Shown: piece after piece, positions 16,234-25,215 of the stretch
Layout: each line of letters begins with the position of its first letter
Position numbering within the stretch: the stretch's first letter is position 1
The notes under the pieces: model-generated
Database searches by the model: none
What the model was told of the DNA's origin: nothing
What the model saw: the letters and a program-made list of their open reading frames with translations, nothing else
DNA from: Paenirhodobacter ferrireducens
Lineage (GTDB): Bacteria > Pseudomonadota > Alphaproteobacteria > Rhodobacterales > Rhodobacteraceae
DNA length: 43,338 nt
Reading direction: 5' to 3'
Assembly (NCBI RefSeq): GCF_004022265.1
Contig: NZ_SAVB01000031.1
Location: 1 to 43,338 of the forward strand
Translations under genes and position numbers: made by a program

Positions 16234-17100
16234 ATGCGCCACCCGATCCTGTCAACGGCGCTCGCGGGCGCCGCGCTCCTTTTCGCACTCGCCGGTTGCG
16301 GCGGTCGCCAGGATGCCGAGGCAGCGCGGGCGCTGAAAAGCGTGAATGCCGTCGACGAGACGAACCTCTCCGACATCATGCTGACGGTGGGCGACCCGCA
16401 GGAAGCGGTGAATTACTTCACCCGCACCGCGGCCGAGAACCCCGGGCGCATTGACATTCAGCGCGGTCTGGCGAAATCGCTGATCCGCAACGGCCAGCCC
16501 GCCGAGGCGGCGAAGGCCTGGGCCAAGGTCATCACGATGCCCGGCGCGACGCCGGACGACAAGGTCGGCCTTGCCGATGCGCAGATCCGCTCGAACGACT
16601 GGGCCGGGGCCAAGGCGACGCTGAACACCATCCCGCCGACGCACGAGACCTACGAGCGCTACAAGCTCGAGGCGATGGTCGCCGACAGCGAGAAAAACTG
16701 GGCGAAGGCGGACAGCTTCTATGACACCGCCGTCGGGCTGACGACGCGGCCGGGCGGCGTGCTGAACAACTGGGGTTTCTCGAAGCTGACCCGGGGCGAT
16801 GCGAAGGGCGCCGAAAAGCTCTTTGCCGAGGCGCTGACCTACGAGCCGTCGAGCTTCACCACCAAGAACAACCTCGTGCTCGCCCGTGCGGCACAGCGCA
16901 AATATGACCTGCCGGTGATCGAGATGTCGCAAAGCGAACGCGCGCGGCTGCTCTACACCGCGGCGCTGTCGGCGGTGAAGCAGGGCGACGTGACGATCGG
17001 CAAGGGCCTGCTGCAGGATGCGGTCGACACCTCGCCCACCTATTTCGAGGAAGCGGCGCGCGCGCTCGAGGCGCTCGATTCCGGCTCAAAGAAGAGCTGA
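16234..17100 (+). CDS. Second TPR lipoprotein of the tad locus
   Basis: This 288-residue protein has a lipoprotein signal (lipobox LAGC, about residues 19-22) and TPR-like helices throughout, for example AVNYFTRTAAENPGRIDIQRG and SLIRNGQPAEAAKAWAKV. It resembles TadD in design but is longer, and probably also belongs to the outer-membrane side of the pilus machine. ATG 16234 is preferred over ATG 16204: it begins directly with the signal peptide and follows AAGAAGGA, whereas the earlier start adds ten charged residues. It is followed after three bases by the prepilin peptidase gene. Confidence 0.82.
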   Translation: MRHPILSTALAGAALLFALAGCGGRQDAEAARALKSVNAVDETNLSDIMLTVGDPQEAVNYFTRTAAENPGRIDIQRGLAKSLIRNGQPAEAAKAWAKVITMPGATPDDKVGLADAQIRSNDWAGAKATLNTIPPTHETYERYKLEAMVADSEKNWAKADSFYDTAVGLTTRPGGVLNNWGFSKLTRGDAKGAEKLFAEALTYEPSSFTTKNNLVLARAAQRKYDLPVIEMSQSERARLLYTAALSAVKQGDVTIGKGLLQDAVDTSPTYFEEAARALEALDSGSKKS

Positions 17101-17103
17101 GCG

Positions 17104-17607
17104 ATGCTGGCCCTTTCCGCTCCTGCTGCGGCCCTCGTCCTGCTGCTGCTGGTCACCCCGATCTGCCTGTGGGTGATCTATACCGACCTGAAATACATGA
17201 AGATCCGCAACAGCGCCGTGCTGGCGCTGGTGGCGGTCTTTGCCGTGGCGGGCGTGCTGGTGCTGCCGATCGACGTGTGGCTGTGGCGCTGGCCCCATCT
17301 CGTGGTGATCCTGGCGATCGGCATCATGCTGAACGTGATCGCGCATTTCGGCGCGGGTGACGCGAAATTCGCCGCCGCCGCCGCGCCCTTCTTCTCGTCC
17401 TCGCCCGACTCGATCCGGCTGACCGTGATGCTGCTCGCCGGGCTGACGCTCGCCGCCTTCGCGGCCCATCGGCTGCTGCGCGCGATCCCCGCGATGCGCG
17501 CCCTCGCCCCCGACTGGGTCAGTTGGCGGCGGCGCGACTTCCCCTTCGGCCTCGGCCTTGCCGGCACACTCTGGGCCTATCTCGCCCTCGTTGCCGCCCT
17601 CGGCTGA
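17104..17607 (+). CDS. cpaA: Prepilin peptidase CpaA (TadV)
   Basis: This 167-residue type A24 aspartic peptidase of the inner membrane cleaves and processes Flp prepilins. It has about five membrane segments and both catalytic aspartates: Asp28 in YTDLKYMKIRN and Asp86 in HFGAGDAKF (GxGD motif). It lacks the N-methylating domain, as is normal for TadV/CpaA. It is the last gene of the + strand pilus operon, and its stop is only four bases from the stop of the convergent GT-C gene. The stop region forms a small palindrome (GGCTGAG-GG-CTCAGCC). Confidence 0.93.
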   Translation: MLALSAPAAALVLLLLVTPICLWVIYTDLKYMKIRNSAVLALVAVFAVAGVLVLPIDVWLWRWPHLVVILAIGIMLNVIAHFGAGDAKFAAAAAPFFSSSPDSIRLTVMLLAGLTLAAFAAHRLLRAIPAMRALAPDWVSWRRRDFPFGLGLAGTLWAYLALVAALG

Positions 17608-17611
17608 GGGC

Positions 17612-19261
17612 TCAGCCCCGCTCCGGGCGCAGCAGGATATAACCGTCGGTGCGCCGCTCCTCGATCAGGCGCCAGCCCGCGTCCGTGACCGCCTTCAGCA
17701 TCGTCGCGCTGTATTTCGCCTGCGACGGGCAGAGCGGCACCATCAGGTAATCGGCCGCCGCAATCCCGGGTGCACCGGCATAATACCAGGGCGCGCCCCC
17801 CTCGACCGGACGGAAATCGCCGAAAAGCCACAGCCCCGACAGCAGATCCGCAACCAGCACCGCACTGCCGCCATAGCCCGCCGCCTGCAGATCGGCCGCC
17901 GTCGTCTCGAACCAGCCCTGCCCACCCAGCTCGAGCGTGCAGGTGGGCAGGGTCTCGCCATTCAGCACCACGGGCGTCGGCCGGTCTTTCTCCGGCACCC
18001 GGTCGGCCAGCGCGGCGGCGGGAGACCCGGGCTCGGCCCCGGAGATCCTGCGCTGCACGCCGTAGGCATGGGCGGCACCGACCAGAAGCCCTGCCGCTTC
18101 CGAGCGTGCGGTCAGCATCGGCACCAGCCCCTCGCGTGGCATCAGCGCCGCGCGCAGCGGGCTGAACAGCAGGTTCAGCATCGACCCCGCGCCGAGGGCC
18201 AGCGCCGCCACGCCCAGGGAGAGGACCGCCGGGCGCAGCCGCCAGCCCAGCCCGTTCGTCAGGGTCTCCCCCGGCAGCAGCGCCAGCGCCACCAGCCCGA
18301 GCAGCGGCAGCCATTGCGGGTCGTTGCCGAAATTCTGGTAGGTGACATAGAGAAAGCCCGGCACCAGCAGCAGCAGGGCAAGCCCCGCCGCCCGCTCGCC
18401 CGCCTGACGCAGGAAGATTACCGCGAAAAGCGCCAGCAGCGAACCGCCGAGGTACTTCGGCCCGGTCATCACCATCGACAAGCTGTCACCCGGCGCCGCG
18501 CGCGTCTCCGACCCCGCCACCGATATCAGGTCGCGCAGATAGCCCGCCCAGAAATCGACACCCAGCAGCACCGTCGCCAGTGCCGCGACGGCCAGCCCGG
18601 CAAGCAGCGCTGCGAACACCCCCGCCGCCTCGCGCCGCGCCATCAGGCCGATCAGCACGGCGGGGGCGAAGGCGACGAAATAGGTGATCTTCAGCAGCGC
18701 CAGCATCGCCATCGCGCCGCCGATCAGCGCCCCGTCGAGCACCGGGCGTCGGCGCCCGATCGGCGCCATCAGCGCGAGCGGCAGCGCCAGATAGGCCAGC
18801 GCCCAGGCCCAGCGGTTGTAATGCATCGACAGCGCCAGCCCCGGCACCGTCTCGCCATGCACGAGGCCAAGGCACAGCACCAGCACGCAGACCCCGTAAA
18901 GCCAGGCCAGCCCGCCCGGAAAGCGCGAGCACGCCACCCGCAGCAGCGGCCCGAAGAGCAGCGTTGCAACCAGCGCCTGCGCCGCAAGAAAGGCGTGTGC
19001 GAAATCGAGCCCCAGCCGGGCGAACCCCGCAATCGGGGCAAAGCCCAGAATGCCGAGCGGCGTCATGAAATCGCGGTGCGGCAGCTCGCCGAACAGGGCC
19101 ATGCGCAGCACAATATCGACGAGGTGCAGCGCGTCGCCCTCATAGAGGGTCACCGGCAGCCCCTGCCCCACGAAGGGCAGTGCCGCCAGCGCCAGAGCAA
19201 AGACCGCCATCCCCGCCGCAAGCCGCCCCGGCCGCGCCGCCGTCCGCCGTGTCTCCGCCAT
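17612..19261 (-). CDS. Polytopic GT-C-like membrane glycosyltransferase candidate
   Basis: This 549-residue protein has about ten hydrophobic segments in residues 14-420, then a soluble C-terminal domain of about 130 residues that should face the periplasm. The first extracytoplasmic loop carries Glu41-Gly42-Asp43 in TLYEGDALHLVD and then ELPHRDFMTPLG. Acidic residues at this place are the hallmark of GT-C enzymes, which take sugar from polyprenyl-phosphate donors. ATG 19261 follows GGAGAGG; the reading frame extends 50 codons upstream without a ribosome binding site. A good promoter lies at 19296-19324. Position beside the pilus locus and 11 kb from the DprE genes makes an arabinofuranosyltransferase a reasonable guess. 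No close named homologue was recognised, and it might use another sugar or acceptor. Confidence 0.75.
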   Translation of the reverse strand: MAETRRTAARPGRLAAGMAVFALALAALPFVGQGLPVTLYEGDALHLVDIVLRMALFGELPHRDFMTPLGILGFAPIAGFARLGLDFAHAFLAAQALVATLLFGPLLRVACSRFPGGLAWLYGVCVLVLCLGLVHGETVPGLALSMHYNRWAWALAYLALPLALMAPIGRRRPVLDGALIGGAMAMLALLKITYFVAFAPAVLIGLMARREAAGVFAALLAGLAVAALATVLLGVDFWAGYLRDLISVAGSETRAAPGDSLSMVMTGPKYLGGSLLALFAVIFLRQAGERAAGLALLLLVPGFLYVTYQNFGNDPQWLPLLGLVALALLPGETLTNGLGWRLRPAVLSLGVAALALGAGSMLNLLFSPLRAALMPREGLVPMLTARSEAAGLLVGAAHAYGVQRRISGAEPGSPAAALADRVPEKDRPTPVVLNGETLPTCTLELGGQGWFETTAADLQAAGYGGSAVLVADLLSGLWLFGDFRPVEGGAPWYYAGAPGIAAADYLMVPLCPSQAKYSATMLKAVTDAGWRLIEERRTDGYILLRPERG

Positions 19262-19295
19262 CCCAGCCTCTCCGCCAAATTTCCAAGTTTTGGCC

Positions 19296-19324
19296 ACAAT
19301 AGCCGCGCAAGGTCGCGCTGTGAA
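19296..19324 (-). promoter_or_regulatory. Predicted promoter of the GT-C gene, with palindrome in the spacer
   Basis: On the - strand TTCACA (19324-19319) and TATTGT (19301-19296) are 17 bases apart, close to the housekeeping consensus. The spacer contains the inverted repeat CGCG-CAAGGT-CGCG, a possible operator. Transcription would start near 19289, about 28 bases ahead of the start codon. No equally good promoter was found for the divergent AAA gene. Confidence 0.55.
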
Positions 19325-19377
19325 TCCCGATGCCGCAGCGCCGCAGACGCGCCGGCACAGCCATGGCAGGACCGCCG

Positions 19378-20688
19378 ATGAACATGATGGCCTCGAATGT
19401 GATCGCCCCACCGCCGCCGCGCACGCTGGCCGAGGTCGGGCTGAACACGGTGATGATGCGCGACATCCTGCTGAAGACGATGTTCCGCACCAACATGGAC
19501 ACGGCCACCGGCCTGTCGAAGCTGATCTGCCTGCCGCTCACCCTGACACAAGAGCTGATCGACCTGTGCCGCGGCCAGCGTCTGGTCGAGGCGACGGGCA
19601 CGCTGCACGCCAATTCGGGCGGCGAGATGGGCTACCAGCTCGCCGATGCCGGCAAGGCGCGCGCCCTCGATGCGCTCTCGCAATCCGAATATTACGGCGC
19701 GATGCCGGTGCCGCTGGCGATCTACCGCGAGCAGGTGAAGCGCCAGTCGATCCGCAACATCCAGCTGACACGGGCGCAGCTGACTGCGGCGATGGGGCAT
19801 CTGATCCTGCCGCCGACACTGATCGACCAGCTCGGGCCGGCGGTCTCGTCGGGGCGCTCGATCCTGATGTACGGCCCGCCCGGCAACGGCAAGTCTTCGA
19901 TCTCGAACGGCATCCGCGACGCGATCGGCGACCGCATCTTCGTGCCGCGCGCCGTCGAATACGCGGGCCAGGTGATCGTCGTCTATGACCCGATCGTGCA
20001 TTCCGCCGCGGTCGAGAGCGAGGACGACCCGACTGCCCTGCGCAAGAGCGGCAACCGCTTCGACAACCGCTATGTGCTGTGCGACCGGCCCACCGTCATC
20101 ACCGGCGGCGAGCTCAGCCTCGACATGCTCGACCTCACCTACAACCCGACGGCGCGCACCTATACCGCGCCCTTGCAGATGAAATCCTCGGGGGGCGTGT
20201 TCATCGTCGACGACCTCGGCCGTCAGGCGGAACCGCCGCAGAAACTCGTCAACCGCTGGATCGTGCCGCTCGAGGAGAGCCGTGACATCCTGGCGCTGCA
20301 ATCGGGCGAGAAGTTCGAGGTGCCCTTCGACACGCTCGTCATCTTCTCGACCAACTTCCACCCGAACGAGATCTTCGACAAGGCGGCGCTGCGCCGGATC
20401 TTCTTCAAGATCAAGATCGACGGGCCGAGCCAGTCGGATTATCTCAAGATCTTCTCGCTCGTCGCGAAGAAGCGGAAGATGCCGCTCGACGAAAAGGCGC
20501 TGCTGCACCTGCTGAAGGTGAAATACCCCACCATCAACAACGTCTACGCGAATTATCAGCCGATCTTCCTGATCGACCAGATGATCGCGATCTGCGAATT
20601 CGAGGGCATCCCCTACCAGATGTCCCCCGAACTGGTCGACCGTGCCTGGTCGAACATGTTCGTGCGCGAGGAGGAAATTCTGCACTGA
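19378..20688 (+). CDS. AAA family ATPase adjacent to the tad locus
   Basis: This 436-residue cytoplasmic ATPase has an N-terminal domain (about 1-120) that looks like a small helical or winged-helix module (MRDILLKTMFRTNMDTATG, a lineage-specific start). The AAA core follows: Walker A GPPGNGKS at 166-173, Walker B GGVFIVDDLG, and sensor-like IFSTNFHP. It has no signal sequence or membrane segment. ATG 19378 follows CAGGACC; ATG 19363 and the earlier start at 19330 are also in frame. It faces away from the GT-C gene and towards the LytTR gene. The target is unknown. MoxR-like or remodelling roles in pilus function are only inference from place. Confidence 0.8.
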   Translation: MNMMASNVIAPPPPRTLAEVGLNTVMMRDILLKTMFRTNMDTATGLSKLICLPLTLTQELIDLCRGQRLVEATGTLHANSGGEMGYQLADAGKARALDALSQSEYYGAMPVPLAIYREQVKRQSIRNIQLTRAQLTAAMGHLILPPTLIDQLGPAVSSGRSILMYGPPGNGKSSISNGIRDAIGDRIFVPRAVEYAGQVIVVYDPIVHSAAVESEDDPTALRKSGNRFDNRYVLCDRPTVITGGELSLDMLDLTYNPTARTYTAPLQMKSSGGVFIVDDLGRQAEPPQKLVNRWIVPLEESRDILALQSGEKFEVPFDTLVIFSTNFHPNEIFDKAALRRIFFKIKIDGPSQSDYLKIFSLVAKKRKMPLDEKALLHLLKVKYPTINNVYANYQPIFLIDQMIAICEFEGIPYQMSPELVDRAWSNMFVREEEILH

Positions 20689-20695
20689 GGCGCAC

Positions 20696-21529
20696 TCAGG
20701 CGGCGCGCTCCCCGGGCGGCAGCTCGAGGGCTTCGACCTGCGGCAGATAGGTGCGCGAGACCGGCACCTCGGACCCGTCGCACATCACCAGAAGCACCTT
20801 GCCGCGGCGGCGCACCCGGGCGCGGATTGCGGCCCGCGCCACCCAATGCGAGCGGTGCACCTGCAGCCCCTCGACGCCCTCCATCTCGGCCACCGCATCG
20901 GCAAAGCGCATCAGCAGCGAGCGCCGCCCGGTTGGGGTGATGACCTCGACGTAATGGTCGCGCACCTGCAGCCGGATGATCTGGCCGCAATCGGCCTCGG
21001 GCAGGCGCGCGGCAAGGCGCGGGCCGCCCTCGTCGGCGGTCGGGGGGGCGACCACCTCTGCCTCGAGATCGGGCAGCGCAGCCCCACCCTCCTCCTCCGT
21101 CCACATCCGCAACAGGTCGGAGTTCGGGTTGAAGGCGTGGCGCAGGGTCGAAACCGCCATCGAGGCGACAAAGACATAAAGCGCCATCTCGGACAGTTCT
21201 GGTGCCGCGGCACGGTCGGAGGCCACAAGGTCGGTGAGCCACCAGAAGGGCGGGGTCAGCAGCAACGCGGAAAAGAGCGCAAGCAAGGGCGCCTCGGCCG
21301 TGTACCGGCGCAGCCCCATATAATCCTGCACCAGCACCCGCAACACCGCGCCGACCAGCACACCGAACCCGATGATCACCGGCCAATAGAGGCAGCGCAT
21401 GCCAAGGGAGATTGACTGCAGCGTCCCGAATGGTCCGGCGACGATGCCGAAAATCGACATCACGCCCCAGATGACGGGGACGACGGGCTGAAACAGCGCC
21501 CGCTGATACGCTTGGACGAAGGAGGTCAT
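20696..21529 (-). CDS. Membrane-anchored LytTR-type transcriptional regulator
   Basis: This 277-residue protein has about four membrane segments in the first 130 residues (VVPVIWGVMSIFGIVAGPFG, WPVIIGFGVLVGAVLRVLV, PLLALFSALLLTPPFWWL, EMALYVFVASMAV) and a LytTR DNA-binding domain from about 175. The LytTR core is visible in IIRLQVRDHYVEVITPTGRR, GLQVHRSHWVARAAI and DGSEVPVSRTYLPQV. No receiver domain is present, so control is probably through the membrane part. It ends 7 bases from the stop of the convergent AAA gene. Its DNA targets may include the neighbouring genes, but no direct-repeat LytTR site was identified with confidence. Confidence 0.85.
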   Translation of the reverse strand: MTSFVQAYQRALFQPVVPVIWGVMSIFGIVAGPFGTLQSISLGMRCLYWPVIIGFGVLVGAVLRVLVQDYMGLRRYTAEAPLLALFSALLLTPPFWWLTDLVASDRAAAPELSEMALYVFVASMAVSTLRHAFNPNSDLLRMWTEEEGGAALPDLEAEVVAPPTADEGGPRLAARLPEADCGQIIRLQVRDHYVEVITPTGRRSLLMRFADAVAEMEGVEGLQVHRSHWVARAAIRARVRRRGKVLLVMCDGSEVPVSRTYLPQVEALELPPGERAA

Positions 21530-21641
21530 TCCGTCCCGGCCCCCCCGCAGTTAAAGTTTTCTTACCCTGTGCTAGCGCCTCAGCTCCAATCCCGCAACAC
21601 GCTATCGGCGATTTCGCCGGACCGATGCTCTTGCCCGCGGA

Positions 21642-22532
21642 TCAGGCGGTGAGCCCCTCGGGCTCGGGCAATCCGTTGGCGCGGCAACAGGCGGTGAGCG
21701 TGTTCGCCAGCAGGCAGGCGATGGTCATCGGCCCGACGCCCCCCGGCACCGGGGTGATCGCACCGGCAACCTCGACGGCGCTCGCGAAATCGACATCGCC
21801 CACGAGCTTCGTCTTGCCGTCGCGCTCGATCCGGTTGATGCCCACGTCGATCACCGTCGCACCGGGTTTCACCCACGCGCCCGGGATCATCTCGGGCCGG
21901 CCGACGGCCGCCACCAGGATATCCGCGCGCCGGCAGACCGCGCCAAGGTCTTTCGTGCGGCTGTGCGCGATCGTCACCGTGCAGCTGTCGCCCAGAAGCA
22001 GCTGCGCCATCGGCTTGCCGACGATGTTCGAGCGGCCGACGACCACGGCATCGAGGCCGCTCAGCGCGCCCAGATGGTCGCGCAGCATCATCAGGCAGCC
22101 GAGCGGCGTGCAGGGCACCATCGCCTTCTGCCCGGTGCCCAGAAGCCCGACATTCGAGATATGGAAGCCGTCGACGTCCTTCGCCGGATCGATGGCGTTG
22201 ATGACAAGATCGCTGTCGAGGTGTTTCGGCAGTGGCAGCTGCACGAGGATGCCATGCACCGCCGGATCGGCGTTGAGCCGGCCGATCAGGCCGAGCAGCT
22301 CGGCTTCCGAGGTCTCGGCCGGCAGCTTGTGCTCGTAGGAGGTCATCCCGACCTCGACGGTCTGCTTGCCCTTGTTGCGGACATAGACCTCGGAGGCCGG
22401 ATCCTCGCCCACCAGCACCACCGCAAGGCCCGGGGTGATCCCCTGTTCCTCGCGCAGCCGCGCCACATGCCCGGCCACCTGCGCCCGCACCTTGGCCGCG
22501 AAGGCCTTCCCGTCGATGATCGTCGCGGTCAT
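21642..22532 (-). CDS. folD: Bifunctional methylenetetrahydrofolate dehydrogenase/cyclohydrolase
   Basis: This 296-residue enzyme interconverts 5,10-methylene-, methenyl- and 10-formyl-THF using NADP. The active-site pair Tyr50 and Lys54 is in [10 protein letters not shown], the substrate loop is [10 protein letters not shown], and the nucleotide-binding signature is [35 protein letters not shown] closes the C-terminus. Its start overlaps the stop of the chorismate mutase gene by four bases (ATGA). With fhs just upstream it forms a C1-folate pair that charges THF with formate. The stem CGGCGA-TT-TCGCCG at 21606-21619 after the stop is short and lacks a T tract. Confidence 0.96.
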   Translation of the reverse strand: MTATIIDGKAFAAKVRAQVAGHVARLREEQGITPGLAVVLVGEDPASEVYVRNKGKQTVEVGMTSYEHKLPAETSEAELLGLIGRLNADPAVHGILVQLPLPKHLDSDLVINAIDPAKDVDGFHISNVGLLGTGQKAMVPCTPLGCLMMLRDHLGALSGLDAVVVGRSNIVGKPMAQLLLGDSCTVTIAHSRTKDLGAVCRRADILVAAVGRPEMIPGAWVKPGATVIDVGINRIERDGKTKLVGDVDFASAVEVAGAITPVPGGVGPMTIACLLANTLTACCRANGLPEPEGLTA

Positions 22533-22834
22533 GCACCGTCTCCCCTGCCCAGAACCCGTTCCTCGCGCGCGATCGACCAGTCGACCAGCGCACGCCAGAT
22601 GCCTTCGACCAGCCTGGGGTCGAGCCCGCGCGCGGCGGCGGCGGCGGTCGCGTTGCCGACCACCTCCTCGACCCGCGCGGTGATCCGCGCCGGCATGCCC
22701 TCGCCGGGCTTCAGCTCGGCCGCGCGGTCGATCAGCCGGGCCCGATCGGCGAGAAGCGCGACCAGACGCACATCGAGCGCGTCGATCTCGGCGCGCAATT
22801 CGGCCATCGTCGCAATCGTGGAGGGCTCTTTCAT
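22529..22834 (-). CDS. Chorismate mutase, AroQ type II
   Basis: This 101-residue all-helical protein converts chorismate to prephenate on the way to Phe and Tyr. The N-terminal helix reads [20 protein letters not shown], with the Arg of the active site near residue 28. The second part has [22 protein letters not shown], typical of small monofunctional AroQ enzymes. An isochorismate-pyruvate lyase of the PchB kind has the same fold and cannot be fully excluded. ATG 22834 is favoured because GAAGG lies six bases ahead; ATG 22840 touches that site. It is overlapped by folD, an unusual but probably only organisational link. Confidence 0.88.
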   Translation of the reverse strand: MKEPSTIATMAELRAEIDALDVRLVALLADRARLIDRAAELKPGEGMPARITARVEEVVGNATAAAAARGLDPRLVEGIWRALVDWSIAREERVLGRGDGA

Positions 22835-22900
22835 CGGCATCCTTCGCTGTCGCTCGCCGGATCTATCGCAGCTTCCGCGCCGCGGCTCAAGCCCGCCCGC

Positions 22901-24568
22901 TCAGAACAGCCCCTCGATCTCGCCCGACGGGGTCAGGCCGATGCGCTCCGCCGCGGGGGCTCGCGGCAGGCCCGGCATGGTCAGGATCTCGCCGCAGATC
23001 GCCACGACGAAGCCCGCCCCGGCCGAAAGCCGCACCTCGCGCAGGGTGACGCTGTGCCCGTTCGGCGCGCCGCGCCGTTTTGGGTCGGTCGAGAAGGAAT
23101 ATTGCGTCTTCGCGACACAGACCGGCAGCGCGCCGAAGCCCTGCCCCTCCCATGCCGCAAGCTGGGCGCGCAACGAGGCCTCGGCAATCACCGCATCGGC
23201 GTGGTAGATCCGCTTTGCCACCTCCTCGATCTTCTCGAAAAGGCCCATCTCGTCGGGATAGAGCGGCGCGAAGCCGCCCGGCCCTTCGGCCAGACGCACC
23301 ACCTCGCGCGCGAGATCCTCGGCCCCCGCGCCGCCCTCGGCCCAGTGCCGGCACAGCACCGCACGACAGCCCTGATGCGCGGCATACTCGACGAGCGCGG
23401 CGATCTCGGCCTCGGTGTCGCTGTCGAAGGTGTTGATCGCCACGACGACCGGCACCCCGAAACCGCGGGTGTTGGAGATGTGGCGGCCAAGGTTCGCACA
23501 GCCCCGGCTCAGCGCCGCGACGTCCTCGTGGCCGAGGTCGGCCAGCGCCGTGCCGCCCTGCATCTTCAGCGCCCGCACCGTCGCCACGATCACCGCAACC
23601 GAGGGCACCAGCCCGGCGCTGCGGCACTTGATGTCGAAGAACTTCTCGGCACCGAGATCGGCGCCAAACCCCGCCTCGGTCACCACGTAATCCGCGAGCC
23701 GCAGCGCCGCGCGGGTGGCGATGACCGAACTGCAGCCATGCGCGATATTGGCGAAGGGGCCGCCGTGGACGAAGGCCGGCGTGTGCTCGATCGTCTGCAC
23801 GAGGTTCGGCTGCAACGCGTCGCGCAACAGCACCGCCATCGCCCCCGCCGCGCCCAGCTCAGCGCAGGTCACGGGGCTGCGGTCGGCCCGCTCGCCGATC
23901 ACGATCCGGCCAAGCCGCGCCTCGAGATCGCCCAGATCGCGCGCGAGGCACAGGCAGGCCATCACCTCCGAGGCCGCGGTGATGTCGAAGCCGGTCTGCC
24001 GCGGCGCGCCGTTCGCGACGCCACCCAGCCCCGTCACGATGTCGCGCAACGCCCGGTCGTTCATGTCGATGACCCGCCGCCAGCTGATCCGCCGCGGATC
24101 GAGGCCAAGGCCGTTGCCCCAATAGAGGTGGTTCTCGATCATCGCGGCGAGCAGATTGTGCGCCGCAGTCACGGCGTGGAAATCGCCGGTGAAATGCAGG
24201 TTCATCGCCTCCATCGGCACCACCTGCGCCCGCCCGCCACCGGCCGCGCCCCCCTTCATCCCGAAATTCGGGCCGAGCGAGGCCTCGCGGATGCAGATCG
24301 CGGCGCGCTTGCCGATCCGGCTCAGCCCGTCGCCAAGGCCCACGGTGGTGGTGGTCTTGCCCTCCCCCGCGGGTGTCGGGGTGATCGCGGTGACAAGGAT
24401 CAGCCGGCCCTCGGCACGCGGCTCGATCTCGTCCAGGAAGGCGCGGTCGATCTTGGCGATCTCGCGACCATAGGGGATCAGCGCGGTGTCCGGGATGCCG
24501 ATCTTTGCGGCGACCTCGGGCATCGGACGTTTCGGGGCGGCGCGGGCAATCTCGATATCGGGCAGCAT
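22901..24568 (-). CDS. fhs: Formate-tetrahydrofolate ligase
   Basis: This 555-residue enzyme makes 10-formyl-THF from formate, THF and ATP. The nucleotide loop is [20 protein letters not shown] (residues 63-82, with Lys71). Further family text includes [37 protein letters not shown] and [17 protein letters not shown]. The length is normal. GAGGAGG precedes ATG 24568. It stands 66 bases ahead of the chorismate mutase gene and folD on the same strand. No tetrahydrofolate riboswitch was recognised in the 53-base gap upstream. Confidence 0.97.
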   Translation of the reverse strand: MLPDIEIARAAPKRPMPEVAAKIGIPDTALIPYGREIAKIDRAFLDEIEPRAEGRLILVTAITPTPAGEGKTTTTVGLGDGLSRIGKRAAICIREASLGPNFGMKGGAAGGGRAQVVPMEAMNLHFTGDFHAVTAAHNLLAAMIENHLYWGNGLGLDPRRISWRRVIDMNDRALRDIVTGLGGVANGAPRQTGFDITAASEVMACLCLARDLGDLEARLGRIVIGERADRSPVTCAELGAAGAMAVLLRDALQPNLVQTIEHTPAFVHGGPFANIAHGCSSVIATRAALRLADYVVTEAGFGADLGAEKFFDIKCRSAGLVPSVAVIVATVRALKMQGGTALADLGHEDVAALSRGCANLGRHISNTRGFGVPVVVAINTFDSDTEAEIAALVEYAAHQGCRAVLCRHWAEGGAGAEDLAREVVRLAEGPGGFAPLYPDEMGLFEKIEEVAKRIYHADAVIAEASLRAQLAAWEGQGFGALPVCVAKTQYSFSTDPKRRGAPNGHSVTLREVRLSAGAGFVVAICGEILTMPGLPRAPAAERIGLTPSGEIEGLF

Positions 24569-24621
24569 CTGGGTCCTCCTCGGCGGAGCCTAACCCGTTA
24601 CGCCAACAGGGGAAAGCGGGC

Positions 24622-25215
24622 TCAGCCGCGGACGTCGGACATCCGCGACCACGCGCGCTGATCGGGGATGTGCAGGCGCAGGCTCTGACCGAGTTCCAGC
24701 ACGCCCGACCGCTCGACCCAGGCGGTGACGCCGCGCCGGCCCTGTGCCGCGGGCTTGTAGCGCGGCCCGGCGCCCGGGTGCACGGTCTCGATCACCTTGC
24801 CGGGCAGCACGCAGGCGCGGTTCTCCATGTCGACGACAAGGGTTGCGCCATCGGGGCCCTGCAACCGCGACGAGGGCGGCAGATGGGTCAGATCGGGCAG
24901 GCCGCGCAGCACGATCGAGGCACCGACCCATTCGGGCGCCAGATGCGGCAGGCGCATGGCGAAGGCGGTCTCGGCCAGCTCCTCCTCGGACAGGATCGTC
25001 AGCTGCCGGGTGTTGGCGATCTCGGTGCCCGGCAGGTGCTGTTCGGTCACGCGCGAACAGCTCCCCCGGGTGCGGCCGGAATGGGCTTCCCCCGTGGCGC
25101 CGTCAAAGCCCAAAACAAGCTGCGACACCGACTCGGACGCCAGCCCCGCGCCGGGCCGCACCAGGCCCAGAAAGACGATCTCGCCGTGAAACTGGGTGGA
25201 TTTCAGCGCAGGCAT
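24622..25215 (-). CDS. MOSC domain protein
   Basis: This 197-residue protein has the MOSC (molybdenum cofactor sulfurase C-terminal) fold. A long middle segment is GTEIANTRQLTILSEEELAE, and the conserved Cys sits in MENRACVLPGK (about residues 130-140), followed by RRGVTAWVERSG. Stand-alone MOSC proteins are thought to handle sulfur or molybdenum-cofactor transfer, but the substrate here is unknown. The start codon shares one base with the tam stop, so the two are translated together. Confidence 0.85.
   Translation of the reverse strand: MPALKSTQFHGEIVFLGLVRPGAGLASESVSQLVLGFDGATGEAHSGRTRGSCSRVTEQHLPGTEIANTRQLTILSEEELAETAFAMRLPHLAPEWVGASIVLRGLPDLTHLPPSSRLQGPDGATLVVDMENRACVLPGKVIETVHPGAGPRYKPAAQGRRGVTAWVERSGVLELGQSLRLHIPDQRAWSRMSDVRG

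Noticed and set aside
24569-24621. Tetrahydrofolate riboswitch ahead of fhs
   Set aside because: The 53-base gap is too short and shows none of the conserved loops.
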